This document shows, piece by piece, positions 47,001 to 60,420 of a DNA stretch of 64,000 nucleotides. This DNA is from Odobenus rosmarus divergens (taxonomy: Eukaryota > Chordata > Mammalia > Carnivora > Odobenidae), in contig NW_004451403.1 of assembly GCF_000321225.1 (NCBI RefSeq), positions 270,791-334,790 on the forward strand. The letters are read 5' to 3'. The notes below the pieces were generated by a model. That model did no database searches. It was not told where the DNA came from and saw only the letters and a list, made by a program, of their open reading frames with translations. Position 1 is the first letter of the stretch. Each line of letters opens with the position of its first letter. The translations under genes and the position numbers were made by a program.

Positions 47001-48132
47001 GGTACCATTTAAACAACGCACTCCCCACAGCAGCCTTCGGAGGTTCAGAAATGTGCCCGGGGGCCCCGGTAAATAAATGAGACCGAACCCAGACAGACAG
47101 CAAGGCTCCCTGCCCACCACCCGCCTCAGCCCCTCCCCGCGCACCGTGGCATCAACTGGGGTTACTACACAGTCCTCGGCCGAGGTTAGGAGAGAGTTCA
47201 GAAACATTCACATCACGAGATATTCTAGCCACAGAGGTCTTTCTCCTTTTCTTCATGACCCCACTATTTAAAGGATCTGTGAGACACTCCAGAAACAGAG
47301 GAGGTCATCCTCCAAAGCAAGTAACACTGGAACACAGACGTCCAGGACAAGGGGGCCGAGGCCACGAGGGTCTCTGGGGAAGCAGCCGCCTGCAGACAGA
47401 GGGACCAGCTCCAGGTACCAGGAGTCCACGCGGCCCCCAGCGGCCCCCGCAGTGGGGGAGGCGGGCCTTTCTTCTGGAAGCTGACGAGACAGACGTGAAA
47501 AGCCGAAACAGGGGGAAACAGAAACAAATGACCCCCTGACCTACCTCCAAGAGAAGGAAAAATTCTCTTAACTTCAAAACTAACTCAGGGCACAGGCCCA
47601 CCGAGGAAGAGCCCAGTGGGTGCCCCCGGGCAGCAGCACGCTCTGCTCCCCGACCGTCCACACCCCGTCAGCAAGGGTTCCAACGCCGGCCCCAGTGGCA
47701 TCAGGGTCGTCACCCCTTCCCCAAAAGTGAAGGTTTTCGCAGGTTCCGCTACTTGTCCTCCAGCATTGGGTCACTCTGTAGCCATGGCTGTGAACCTGCT
47801 GTCACCCTGGACCTGGACATCGGCTGCACCTTCCACGTGACACCTCAGGAGAGCCGCCCAAGCTTTCCGCAGCTGAAACGGTCCTCCCTCAAAACACCTG
47901 TGAACAGTAGTGCTCGGGCCCTCAGGGAAGAGGAGTACGCACACACCTGGCTGTTCTTCCCGCGGGTCAAACACCCCGCGGTCCCGTCAGCCTCCTGCGA
48001 GCTTCCCACAGCTGCTGGGGCCACACGCCAGGCACTGGGTGCTGGGAACATGGGACACCCATTGTCTCAGCTCCAGAAGCTCGGAGCCAAGCCCTGCAGC
48101 TGCCCGGGATCCACAGAACCTGCCTCAGCCCG

Positions 48133-48254
48133 CCTCACCCCGGCTCCTGGGGGACCCCAAGGAGGCCCTTTCCCCCTCACCTTGGGGCCCCCGGGGGAGG
48201 CCCTTCCCCCCCTCACCTCGGGCTCCTGGGGGCTCCTGGGGAGGCCCCTTCCCA
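48133..48254. repeat. Short tandem repeat, about 40 bp, three copies
   Basis: Units begin CCTCACC at 48133, about 48175 and 48211, each followed by a GGCTCCTGGGGG-type core and ending GGAGGCCCTTCCCC. A fourth start is at 48255. Unit lengths are about 42, 36 and 44. Confidence 0.75.
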
Positions 48255-50755
48255 CCTCACCCCAGCTTCTCATTTTAAGGCTCCATGTGGACATAGACTT
48301 TTAGAGTTTGGTGTTCAACCCCACAGATTCACTACTTAGAAATATTTCCTAGAAAAGCATGATAATTCTGATGATTCGAATGCAGCAGTTACATGGAAGG
48401 TCAGAACAAAGTACCCACCAGTAAAGGACATAAACGAAACTACAGAACTCTGAACTTTTCATGTGGGCACCATGGGCATGACGTGGGCCTTTTGGGGCAT
48501 CCTGGGGTCCGGCCCTCCTGCCCGTTCACACTGCATCTTTCCTTGGGGGGGTGGGGCAGAGCCGTGCAATCCTGACCTGCTGTATCCTCCTGGTCGAGTT
48601 ACTCAACCACCCCTTACAGAAATCTGGTTTCCACCATTTAACTTTCTTCTGAGCCAGGAAGCTGCTGAGATACTCTTTCAGAATACCGTATGCACTTTTG
48701 GAAAATCCCACCTCTCCAGTGAAACGCTGTTATCGGGGGACTCTCGGTCCTGTGAGACACCATCTTGTCTGAACTGGAATCTCCCACAACCCACCTCTCA
48801 AAGACTAGCCTCATGGCTTTGTTAGCCATGTAGAAACATGTATAAACATTAACATTTGCTCATCCCCTAGTGTGACTAAGGGATTAACAAACTCCTTTCA
48901 CAGGAACCCAGGATGAGTCGGGGCCTAAAGAGACTACAGACAGGAGGTCTGCAAACAGTCCCATCCCCGGCCACGCCTGTTCCCCAAGCAGGTAACGAAC
49001 CCTGGGGAATGCTGAACGTTTGTTAGCAATATTGCTAAGTATTTCTGTAATTAAATCACGGAGGGTGCACTCAAGTTTCATAAAACTAGGAAGAACACAG
49101 TACGCAACCCCGTCCTCAACCTCATGAAAGTGCCCCACGGAATTCCGACAGGTGAGCGAGGGAACAGCTTCCTAAGCCAGGTGACACAGCCTCATTATGC
49201 TGGGAATTGCGGGCTAACACAAGCTGGAAGAATGTGAAATATTTCAGAATATTAAATTTACCATCACGGGGAAAAACGGATGTTCTGTGAGTGGTTTTAA
49301 GTAAAGTTTAAGTCAACCAAACTGTCCATACGTACGACATGTCCAATTACAGGTTCACAGGGAATTAAAGTGAAGAACCAGCTCTGACACCCCCAGAAGG
49401 TGAACAGCGGGCATCTGGGAAAACGCAGGACAGGACAAGGAGTGCACGTGTCTGGGAAGGAGTCCAAGCCTCGTTCTCGGTATATCACAGACCAACATAT
49501 GGCATGGTCCTACCTGGGACTTAAAATTCTGTGCATCCCCACAAAAGTATAAATAGGCACGCACACTTGTGTACAGAAGAGAACATTTCCTGAAGAATAC
49601 CTGAGAAATGAACAGTGGCCACCCGTGGGGTAGGTGGGGCCACGGGGGGGGGCCTGCCCACCTGTGCGGGAGGAGGGGGAGGAAGGGGGAGGGGGCGGCT
49701 CACAGCATCCCACGGCGGTGTGCAGCTCCCTTCACGAGCACGTACTATCTTCTAACTACAAAGCGATTCCGATAAAAACTATCCGATTAGCGAGTCAGCA
49801 CGTGGAAGCGGAAGAGAGTGAGTGATGCGCCAGCGATGGCAGAGGCCTCAGCCGTCTGCAGGAAAGAACGTGGACCTCAGGTACATGCCCCCTGCAGCCC
49901 AAGTGAAGGCGTAAACACTTGATGCTTCTGAGGGGACTTCCCCCAAGGAGTCCCTACTTTAGGAACACAGCACAGCTAACATGTTTGCAAAGTTCGACGG
50001 CTGCCGCTTTCACAAACATCCTGAAAAATGCACACAGCCCTTCAACCCGTGGCTGCCCCTGCCACCAGCGCATCGCCCTGCTGTCCACGGCGTCGTTCTG
50101 GTTCCCGGAGGCACCGTCCTTCCCGGGGTGGGGGGCCCGGTCTGTTCTCCCAGTGCTATGGGAGGGCCTGGGAGCCCGCAGGCAATAGGAGGTGGAAGAA
50201 GGTTACATCCACAGGAGACACCACCTGAGCTCCCAGCAAGGACAGACCAGCTCTGTGTTAGCCGGCCCTGGGTCTGTACCGGCCGCCGACCTAGGCTGCC
50301 AGAGCTCTGACAGCATGCCCTCACTCCACCATGATGGAGGTGGCCTCGCACTAGTACTGGGGCTCTGCAGTGAGCAAAGCAGGCTGAGTCCCTACACTCC
50401 AGGTGACCACCCACACAGGAGGGAGGCCGTGCCCAGGCAACGCTGGGCCTGTAATGGCCTGTGCCCGTCCCCCTCAATGTGGCTTCACTCACAGACAGGA
50501 CCAGTGTTTATGGCAGAGTGTGGCTGGAATCTGGTGCAGAAGATTCTCTGAAATTGCCGGCTTGCTGTTTCCAAGTGCCTGGTTAATCTTCTTAAGTAAA
50601 CTCTTCAAAATTCCATCAAATCTGTCTTCATTTTACTGAAAGTAAGCTCATAAAACTGACCAAAAATGCATTTAACTTACTTATGCGTGACTTATAAATG
50701 GGATAAATGAAACGTGAGCTGAATTATGGATCAGATATTAAGAGTTGCTCACTCA

Positions 50756-50930
50756 GGGGCACCTGGGTGGCTCAGTTGGATGGGCGTCTGTCTTCAGCTT
50801 GGGTTGTGATCCCAGCATCCTGGGATCGAGCCCTGTGTCAGGCTCCCTGTTCAGTGGGGAGTCTGCTTCTCCCTCTCCTGCTCCCACTCCTGTCAAATGA
50901 ATGGATAAAATCTTAAAAAAAAAAAAAAAA
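50756..50930 (+). mobile_element. Can-SINE
   Basis: Sense, full-length: GGGGCACCTGGGTGGCTCAG start, B-box-like GGGATCGAGCCC, CT-rich middle and a long A run. The likely duplicated target AAGAGTTGCTCACTCA / AAGAACTGTTCACTCA is worn at four places, so this copy is not very young. Confidence 0.93.
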
Positions 50931-51835
50931 AAGAACTGTTCACTCACCAAGGGTCAAATCTAAGCTGTAACTTGACTTGTCTTTTTTTCCTTTATCAATA
51001 AGGAAATTTCTCAAGGCATATTATGAAATAACTGCAAACAGTTGATAAGAGAAAAACTACTACAGAGTGAAATATTTCAGTTTGCATTGATTTTCTGGAA
51101 GTAAATTTAATAGCTCAATAAATTATGCTAAGGCTTTTGGTAAACCGGCCAGGACAATTTTCACAAACTATTAAAACGGGAAGAAGCTGGTTTTGAATTA
51201 GAGATAGGTGTTAAGAGCAGTGTGACACCATGATGACCAGTTAGCCTGAAGCTGATATATGGCAGCACGTTTATGAAAAGCAACGTGGGCACTAGTGAAG
51301 AAGGACAATGACATGGCCCGCCGGTGCAGGTGGCCTGAGCATGGGTGGACTCCCCAGTGCAGGTGTCCATGTTGGCCCAGAGCAAGCACTGGTATCTGGA
51401 CTCAGCTCCCGGCTGCCTGATGTGAGCACATGCACCTGCCCACTTACACGAATTCAGAAACCTGCCCTGGCGCAGGAGGAGTGGGACTGGCCCCCATCGC
51501 CCTCCCCAGGTCCTCTCCACGCAGTCACTCCCCACGGTTCCCACCAGCACCAGGTGCAGGAGGGACCCAACGGCTCAGCCCCGATTCTAAGTCAGTTACA
51601 CGTGCTTGAAGAACACGGCATCTAAAATTAATTTTCTCTTCTCCTTTAAAAAGTGGAGTGAGTACAGCTTGGAAAAACAACACTTATTCCTCAAAATCCG
51701 ATGAAAATTGTGAAAAATTATTAAAGTAACCTAGATATAAAAATATTAAAATATTAACAGATAATCCCAAGAATGGCTTATCATGTTACATACAGGACTG
51801 TGGAGGAGACAACTTAGTTTTGATTTGTGTTTTAA

Positions 51836-52018
51836 TTTTTTTATTTTTATTTAAAATTTTATTTATTTATTTGACACAGAGAAAGAGAGCACAAGTAGGC
51901 AGAGGGAAAGGGAGAAGCAGGCTCCCGCGGAGCACAGAGCCCGACGCAGGGCTCCATCCCATGACCCTGGGATCATGACCTGAGCCGAAGGCAAACACTG
52001 AGCCCCCCAGGCGCCCTG
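51836..52018 (-). mobile_element. Can-SINE
   Basis: Inverted SINE with tail TTATTTATTTATTTGACACAG and head ending CCCCCCAGGCGCCC. Flanking GATTTGTGTTTTA (51822) and GATTTCTGTTTTTA (52019) look like a target-site duplication. Confidence 0.92.
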
Positions 52019-54376
52019 GATTTCTGTTTTTAGAAGACACAGAATTTCACACCTAACACAGTGAGAATGAAGGCCACATGTCCACTCCAAACTACTTATC
52101 TTTACCTCAGCAACTGACACCATTTGTAATTGGATGCTAAACTGATAATAATTTTTACTAATTAGTAAAACTAATACTAAATTTTATTCAGAAAACATGT
52201 AATAATTATTGATTAGTCTCAGTTTAAAATTGCTAATTTCTAAGGGAACAAGAGAATCTCATACAGAATGTTGAAAAGTATCTATTCTTAATTTCTGTCA
52301 CACAAATCCTCAGGGAAACCATCACTGAATACCTTTAGAAATATAAGGAAACTATCCAGGATTTTCAAACACAGTGCCACCTCACGCCTTGTTTGTATGT
52401 GTTCCGACATTAATGGGTGCAGACAGCTCAGCATTAATTATGGGAAGAAGTCCATGAGAATCCTCTTAGCTGCTGACTAGGAAGAGTTGCTATAAACATG
52501 TAAAGCAGCACAAAAATCCCAAGCAGAGGCTCCTGCAGACAAGGCTGTCTGCTGTCAGCGAGGTCAAGGAGCACGTGCCCCTCTCCGGAGCGCATGCCCT
52601 GCTGGGCAACAAGGAAAGCGCCCAAGCACGCGGAGGAGGCCTCGCATCTCCATGGAGGAGAAGGCAGTGAGCGGAGTGGGGTCCAGGGGTTCCCAAGCAA
52701 ATCCAGAGATGAAAATACAGAACGCAACTGGGGGAGAGCCGGAGAGCCGGCGTGGGTGGAGAGGGTGCCAGAGGGCAGGCAGGGGGCTAAGATCCACAGC
52801 ATGTCCACAGCGGCACGTGCACTGACGCATCGCTGAGCGCTGGTTTCTGTCCCTGCTCTTAGCAGAAGGCGTACACAGCAAGTGGGTTTTTGGAAGGCAG
52901 CCGTGCTGGCCTTTGAAGGGGGTGCCAAGGGGCAGGGTAGGGGGGTGAGAGGTGAGGATTCCCACCGAGCAGTGACTGAGCCGGGCAAGCCTCACGCACT
53001 TGGCCTCAGCACCTCCCCGGGTCACCAGGCTCCTCACTCACCATCTCCGCGGGACAATGCAGACACATGTGGTACTTCCAGGAGGGCACAAGACCATTTC
53101 AGTCAGCAATGCACGCAGTACATTTTAACTTTATACTTACGCATTTTTTATGTATCAGAAAACAACCAGCAGAGGAAACATACAGTTTCACAGCCCTTAC
53201 TGCTGGGATGAGGCTAAAAAAGGTATTTTCATTTTCAAAAAGATGAAAGACCTCTTCAGCGGGAACAGTGTGGCATGCAGATGGAACGAACAAATTGTGA
53301 GGAGGTTCGGGTGATGGGAAGGACAGACTCTGGCCCACGGACCCGCCTGGTCAGAGCACAGAGTGCTCGTGCCCTTGCAGAGTCCCAGCTCCGACCCAGC
53401 AATGAAGTCCCTCTACCTCGACGTGAAGGTGCTCAAGAGTGGCAAGGACACAACTCAGGTCGTCCTGAACTCTAAGAGGGTGTGCGGAGAAACAATTACC
53501 GAACAGAGACCTCTGTGCTGACGCACAGTTGCCTGGCCACTGGACTCTCGACACTCTGAACTGGCTGAGTCCAATCGCAGCGCCTCACCCAGAGAGGAGT
53601 TGAGTGATGGACATGCCCCGTTGGCCAGGGTGCACATCAGGTTACACCCCATCGGCCCAGAGAGCGGGACTCCCGGGAAGCACGGGCAGCAGAGGGGCCC
53701 CCCCACACTCGTCACACACGGCGCCCTGGCAAGCTCTGACTGGGGCCAAACCAAACAGGTACTATTACATCAGGTGTAAAGTGATTTAACCCCAGTATTT
53801 CTGTCCTGCCACTAACACTTTTAATTCCCTAGAAGCCATTAAGGAAACTTTGCCTATAATACACATTACATAAGATATATATTCTTTTTGAGCCAAGATA
53901 AAAATGTCTTCTACAAATAGATCATCAGTGCAATCAAGGCACAATCAAGGCTTCTGTGGAGACCCATTCTGTGTCAATCCCCTTTCTCCTACCAGCTCAC
54001 TGCTTGTCTGTGGAGCAGAGCTCACGCTTGTGGGGGACACGGAGTAGAAAATGCAGGTGAAACCATCAGGTCAGAGTCTCGGGAAGAGCCTGTACTCACC
54101 CCCTGGGTCTCCCACGGCAAGGCACCTGCACGTGCGGCCGGGTGAAACTGGCAACGTGGGGCAGCCCCAGGGAAAAAGTGCGTGGGACGAGGGGCACCAG
54201 CGTGGGAGAAACCCCCACTATTTCTGTCTCCTCCTGAGCTCACTCCTCGTGCTCTGCCTGCATCACAAACACAGCTTAGCACCAGCGCCAGAAGCGTCTT
54301 GAATATGTACACTCGTCACCTTCAAAACCCAGCCCATCAAGTGTCCTCGAAATGGTTTTTGAAATAGAAGACTTAC

Positions 54377-54469
54377 TTTGACCACGTAGGTGAACCTTCG
54401 AATATCCTGAATTGCACTTGAGAAGTCTAAGCGATTAAAAGCCTCTCCCAAAGTACAATAGCCGTGCCT
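54377..54469 (-). CDS. FBXO25: FBXO25 coding exon 3 of 8 in window (93 nt)
   Basis: The exon follows TGTTTTTCCAG and ends before GTAAGT, in phase 0 at both ends. It encodes 31 residues starting [20 protein letters not shown] and ending RRFTYVVK. This segment, with the next exon, belongs to the helical N-terminal half that FBXO25 shares with FBXO32. An intron of about 10.3 kb separates it from the next exon. Confidence 0.95.
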
Positions 54470-56770
54470 CTGGAAAAACAGACACAAGACAGTTGAAATC
54501 CATAATTAGTCAATTAGTCAAAATAAAGTGACAGTTAATGTCTGTGCAATTTTTTTCTTAAATTTTTGCAAAGGGCATTTGTTTTTATGATTTATTCCAT
54601 GTTTAGATTAGCATGGAGTAAAATAGCAATGCTAAATATAAATCGCATATAGTGAAGACACTATGCTCTGCCATCTTACAGCACTATGGACATGACAAAG
54701 AAATACTTATTAAATATCTCGTTGATTTCTCTTGTGTGGACAAGCTGGGAAACTGAAATCACAATGGGATGTGCTCTGGGCTAAGCATCTACAGATGCAC
54801 AAACCATCTGCCTGGCTACTGTGAAGATGTGCCCTCTAGGAACACCCAATTCCTCTACAGGGAGCCCTGTGCAGACCCCACGGGTCTGGAGGGTGCCCTG
54901 CGCACCGGACCAAGGCCCAGGGCCCAGGGCCCAGGGCTGGGGGAGGTGACTATGTGTGGTTTCCAGGTGGGGAGCCGAGGGGATGCCTGGCAGTGACACC
55001 CAGGAGCTGGTCGTCTGACCCACAGGAGCCAGAGCCCAGGGAACAGATGAACACATGGGACGTGTTTTCAGTACTGAAAACCCTGCCATCTATTTCAGCT
55101 GTGTGTCCCTCATGATGGGCCCTACAGTCTACACTGGTTTGCACAGGGTTGTACACTGGGTGTCAGGAGTCATTTCAAACTCGAGCTTCTGCATTTGAAA
55201 TCTTCAGAGTATACAGAGATTTTCAAGTCACAGTTGTGGGGCTAGACGAGCTGGTGATAATCCTAGAAACATGTGGTGACAGATTACCCTCGCCTCTCGA
55301 ACAGATGGCGGGACAGGAGCTAGCAAAACAGGTGGAGTGCACACCTAAGTCTCAGACCAAAGATGCCCCGTGAAGGTTGATTTGGTTTTGTGCCCAAATC
55401 CCAAGAACAGTCTTAATATGTGCACAAACCAACAAAACACGTTTTTAAAACAATACATGTTATTAAGGAGTATCTACTATATGCAAACTCTTCTCCTGGG
55501 AGCTGTGAGGAAGCAAAGGTTAATTATAGATGATAATCTGAAGGCAATCACCGCTGACATTTCTATCTTCTCCATGAACAGAACTCTAAATACTGGTATA
55601 GACAGAGACCCCTTTCCAGGCAGCCAACCATGCCACAGTGGCCTTTTCTTTTTTAGGGAATTAAATCTGATTTACAGACTGCAAAACACTTGTTTGGGCC
55701 ACACGAGCCTGCCTGCGTTTGGGGGGCCTGGAACCACATGTGGAACCTCAGAGGCTGTGGGGCAGCCCCAATGGGCCACGCGGACGAGCAGTGGCGATAC
55801 CTGGTCCATATCAGGTGCTCAGCCCAGAGATGCAGCTGAGTGCAGGGAGCCCAGACCCTCCCGAGTCTGGCTGTGTCCCTGCCGCAGGGCCCACGCAACA
55901 CTGCTGCAGACTCATGAGAAGTTTCCCTTTGCTGCTTATGCTCTTCCGAATGGGTCTCTGCTCTGTAACGGGTGTGGTAACACAGAGCAGAGGAAGTACT
56001 GAGTAGTCCGTCAAGCGCTCCTCTGATGGGTCTCGCTCAGCGTGTGTGTGAGCCGGGAGGGATCTCAAACCCACAGCAGCCCAAACCACCACGAACTAGG
56101 CCAAATCAGTCTTCCGGCTCAGAAGCTAGCCCCTAAGCTTCTGGGGAGCGGGGCCACACCGTAACATCGAGCAGTAACCCTCTGGAAGGGCTAACTTACA
56201 CCTGTGCCAAACAACCACTTCCTAGACTATGCTCTGCAACTGCTGCAAACAAGGCAAAGGAAGTTTCTCAGGCTGCAAAAGGAAGGAAGCACTGCTGGGT
56301 ACTGAGCACAGAAGAAGGAAGCAGAGTCGAAGCGAATGGCTCCGAGAAAAGCTGCAGCCAACTTGGCAGAAGCCAGGAGCAGGAGGGCTCGCACTGCTCT
56401 GGACAGGTTCGGACTTCACCACCATGTCCCAGCAGTTCTAAATGGGGGCCACCCGTGTTCTCAGCGCCCCTAACGCACGAGAGCAAGGACACATGCCCAC
56501 AACCCCAGAGGCTTCTGGGGAGATGGAGGGAGAAAATGTCAAATCCTTGCTCTGAACAGCCCTCAGATTGGTATTGGGGGCACCAACCATACACCGCACC
56601 TGCGCGCGTACACAGGCACACACGAATCACCACCTCAAAGATCCTAGGTTTCCATCTGCTAGAACGTGAGCCAGAGAGTTCACACTGCAAGAGACAGAAT
56701 TTATTTAATATGACATTGCGTATTCAACAGAAACAGCACCGAATACTCTTAATTATAACAGAATACTTAC
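54470..56770 (-). other. FBXO25: FBXO25 intron between exons 2 and 3 of this window
   Basis: Mixed composition. A short GGGCCCA repeat (CAGGGCCCAGGGCCCAGGGC) lies at about 54915-54938. Nothing else was recognised. Confidence 0.7.
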
Positions 56771-56820
56771 TTCTCTTGTGCTTTCTTTATGGACATAGAT
56801 CCATTTCTCACGATAAAAAC
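56771..56820 (-). CDS. FBXO25: FBXO25 coding exon 2 of 8 in window (50 nt)
   Basis: A small exon between a TTTATTCTAG acceptor and a GTAAGT donor. Two bases (GT) complete the split codon, and 16 whole codons follow, reading FYREKWIYVHKESTRE; the exon ends in phase 0. The sequence is nearly that of human FBXO25 as I recall it. The size is far too small to be called from an open-frame search alone; it is supported by splice sites, phase and sequence. Confidence 0.94.
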
Positions 56821-57685
56821 CTAGAATAAAAATTAACTTTGTTTTTAAAATCTGGCAAATCATTTAAAATGAAGATTTTTACGGAACTTCAACAGTTGTA
56901 AATGGTAACAAAATTATCTGACTTATCATATAGATGAGAGATGCTATCACTTGGTTAAATGTCAACAGAACGGCTTTGTTTCCCCGACATCAGTTTAAGA
57001 GGTGCTGAAACATCTTTACATGAAAAATGACTTAAGACAGCACCACATCTTTGCAACTTAGAAGAAAACTAGCTCTATGAACAACTGCAGTAATATCAAA
57101 ACATGACTATAAAAATGTGATTAGTCATTAATTCTGGTACCCTAACAATTCTTCTTTTTCTACTACAGTCTTTTTCATGTAACTCAGTCCCAAAGCTTCA
57201 AGGACCATGACGACTCTCTTCTCCACAGTACCCTGTCTTTTCCAGGAGGCTGAATACCCTAGGACCGCTGCCAAGGACTCCTGCTTGTGCCGCAGGGGGG
57301 AGTGGGGCCTGTCGCGCAGGTGAGCCACCGCCAGGAGGCTCCCTACCCCACCCGGCCTGCATTCCCAGTCCAGCTCTGGCAGGATTCCAGTCAAGTGCCG
57401 TCTAGCCTCCTTGCTTGGGAGTGAACTGGTAACTGAACTCACGACCATTTTTCAGTCATTCCAGATGCACGATTGCTTTGTGGGCTTTGCTACTGTTTGT
57501 TTTTGCAGATCTTACTAACTAAATAGTGAAGCTGCAAACGGTCTGATAACCAAGTCAGTGGGCAGAGAGAACTGTCACTCACGTATCGTCCTTTACCTCT
57601 TAAGATAGCATTGTCAAAACAATTCAGTATATCAGTACATTAAACAAGTAAAATACCATAAAATTGTTAATAAAAATGATCTTAC
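56821..57685 (-). other. FBXO25: FBXO25 intron between exons 1 and 2 of this window
   Basis: Intron of 865 bases with GT-AG ends. A 106-codon open frame on the minus strand at 57128-57448 is in the middle of the intron; it has no splice support and no family known to me. Confidence 0.7.
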
Positions 57686-57789
57686 ATTGAGTATCTGTAT
57701 CATTTCTAAAATGATCCTTTTTCCTCTTTTTGGATGTGTATTCCTGCTCTTCATTACTGAATATTTCTTCATCGTCACTATTTAAGATA
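57686..57789 (-). CDS. FBXO25: FBXO25 coding exon 1 of 8 in window (104 nt)
   Basis: On the minus strand the exon follows TTTATTTCAG and ends before GTAAGA. It enters with one base completing a codon from the missing upstream exon, encodes 34 residues and leaves one base (T). The residues form an acidic stretch (ILNSDDEEIFSNEEQEY) followed by a basic cluster (SKKRKKDHFRND). The KKRKK cluster fits the nuclear localisation signal expected for FBXO25. The split codon at its end reads TGT (Cys) when joined to the next exon; I remember Ser at this place in human. Confidence 0.93.
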
Positions 57790-59589
57790 CTGAAATAAAG
57801 ACACATTTTATTAAATACTTTCACAGGGAGATCTTCATTTGGCTTTTCTTTTATAAAAAAAAGATAATATTGGTTTGCAATTCAGGAGACCAAAACAAAA
57901 ATCGTGTTGAATTCTGAAAGCAACCAGTAACTTTCAAAGCAGCATATCACAAGTCTGAGGTTACAAAGCTAATGTCTCATCTGTTGTTTGCGGTGAGGAA
58001 TCTGAGATTTGCCCCGGTTCTTTTGAGGATGTCAGACCAGGTAGTGTGAAACACGATCACACTCTCCCAGGGGTTCTGGTACGTGCAACCAAGGGAGGCT
58101 CAGACTTCAGAGACTTCACTACAACACAGACATTACAAACAATACTACAAACACTTCGAGAGCAGGCCATGGGAGAACAGGAGGCCCAACGTGGACTCAT
58201 GACGTGCCAATTCCTGATTCCACAGTCCCTGCATCCCCTCCAGGCTCAGACTTAACCAAAACCACCACTGCATAGGAACACTTTCTTATGAAGCAACAAC
58301 CAAACAATGGTAACTGTCAAGGCACTTAACTGAAGGCAGGTGAAGGAAAATGTTCATTTTCCTATTTAAATACATCTAATTAAAAGCTTTCCCAATTTTT
58401 CTTTTTCTTCCTTCTTTTTTTTTTTTGGCTAAAATAAGGGAACAGAATTTAAGGCAGTAACTCAACAACTTGAAGACGTTTTCTTTAAAAGGTAATTTAT
58501 AGTTAAAAAAAAATAACTGCATACAGCAGTCCACCCCGTCCAAGGTAAAGGTGCACAATTTTTATTTTCAACACACTGGCACTGGGTGGGTTTTGGTCTG
58601 GAATCCAGGGGAGGCTCCGTGGAGAGGTGGCGAGCCGGTGGGCGGAGGTCCGGGCCCGGCACTGAGGCTGAGGGCTGGCGCTGCTGGTTCCTAGCACGCT
58701 CGACAAGAAAGCGGTGACAGCTCCTCCACGTGCCGGGGAATCCATTCATCACGTCAGGAGACCAGACTGCTCTGACAACAGCGGTCACTCAGCAGGACGG
58801 GCACAAGTGTGTTGACAGAAACATGCAGAGCATCCCATCCGGTGGCGGGCGCCTCAGAAAGGAACTCATGGACACGGCTGGTCCCAGGGTGTCACACTCG
58901 GTCTTACACGGGTCGGCTGTCATTGACTTGATCCTGAATGTGGAAGCTCAGCTTTTCCTAACTAGAGTCATGGGCACACCAAGGAAGAGCAGCAGCGGCT
59001 GCCACACAGGCGACAGCCTGCAGGACGAGGGGGCAGAGTAGGCGGGCCCTGACCCGACCCAGACCCTGCCTCGGGGAGGCCCTCTGACCCCCCGCATCGG
59101 CCAGCGGAACATCCCATTCCATCCCGCGGACACACGGCAGGCCTGGCTGTGGGAGCCGCGTCCTTCCAGCAGGTGTATCACAGACGGTGCGAGCGTGGCC
59201 CCTGGGGCTCCCCACGCTAGCGCACAGAACGTGGAGTCCACCCGCGTGGCCATGTGGGCAGTGAGGTGCTCATCGGACTCAGGCCCCAGGGCCACACCAG
59301 GCATGACACCCCACATGGTCCACGCGGATAATTAAGAGAAAATGCCCACTCTCCGGAAACTTAGTTGCCATTTCCACAAAGTGTATCTTCAGTGGTTTTT
59401 ATACTGTCAGGTAAAAACATACATATATATAAGTGGGTAAGAAAAATAAATGCTTCCAAAATTAAAATCAACACTTAAAACCATGACTTCAACAGTGCTG
59501 GATGCTGACAGCATCATTCCACTTCACGTGCACATAAGCCACTGAGCAACCGAGTTTCATAGGAAATGCTCTTATTTATTACATCTGGT

Positions 59590-60420
59590 TTCAAGAGTGA
59601 GAACATCACCAACCCGGATTTAAAAGTCAGCAGAACTTCAACAACAAAACCGAACAACTGGATTAAAAATGAGCAGAATGAACAGACATTTTCCCCGAGC
59701 AAGAGGCACTGGTGGTCACCAGGCACATGAGAAGATGCTCCCCATCACTGGTCACGAGGGACACACAGATGCAAACCACGGTGAGTGGGCAGCTCCCAAC
59801 TCATAGGACGCCTACCATAAAGAGCCCGGAAAATAACCAGTGCTGGCGAGGATACAGGAGCCCTTGTGCTGGTGGGAACGCAGCAGGGCAGCCTCTTTAG
59901 AAAACATGTATTTGCAGCAACTGCTCCAGAAACTAAGCACAGAACCACCACCTGATCCAGCAGTCCCAGTTCTGGACAGGTCCCTGAAAGAGCTGAAAGC
60001 AGAGTCCCCACAAGGCACCGGACACACACGCCCCCAGCCACCTGGCAGCGGAGGGCCACTCCTGTCTGCACACGGCTGGACGAGCACAACAGAAGGTGGT
60101 CCACACGCACAACGGGGCATCATCCAGCCCAAAACAGAAGGGAATCCCGGCACACACTAGAGTTTGGGGGAACCAGGAGGACACCATACGAGTGAAACAA
60201 GCAGTCGTAAAAGGACAAAGTCTGTGTGCTTCTGAGAATCTGAGGGAACTCGTGGAGTCAGAAAGCAGCGTGGAGGGAGCTGGGGCTGGGAAGAAGCCTG
60301 GAGCCGTTCACGGGGACGGAGCGTCGGGGCTGCAGGGTGTGCGGTGAGGACGGCGTGGTGACCGCCGCACAACGGCGTGCACCAACTTAATGCCGCCAGC
60401 ACCGTGAGACAGTGAAGTCA
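59590..60420 (+). mobile_element. LINE-1 ORF2 end and 3' UTR, sense, GC-drifted
   Basis: It follows the L1 order: GTCACCAGGCACATGAGAAG, GATGCAAACCACGGTGAG, CCAGTGCTGGCGAGGATAC, then the ORF2 end and 3' UTR-like sequence near 60230-60420 (CGTGGTGACCGCCGCACAAC). It is much richer in G and C than typical L1. Confidence 0.7.

Larger units (their letters stand above)
44029..54376 (-). other. FBXO25: FBXO25 10.3-kb intron
   Basis: The largest intron fully in the window. 44200-44760 is C-rich and 45700-46500 AT-rich. It contains the small tandem repeat near 48133-48254 and SINEs at 50756-50930 and 51836-52018. A homopolymer of ten or more C lies at 45239-45249. No exon or RNA gene was recognised. 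Confidence 0.8.

Noticed and set aside
57128..57448. 106-codon open frame inside an FBXO25 intron, same strand
   Set aside because: No acceptor and donor in phase with the flanking exons. The exons on either side join perfectly without it.
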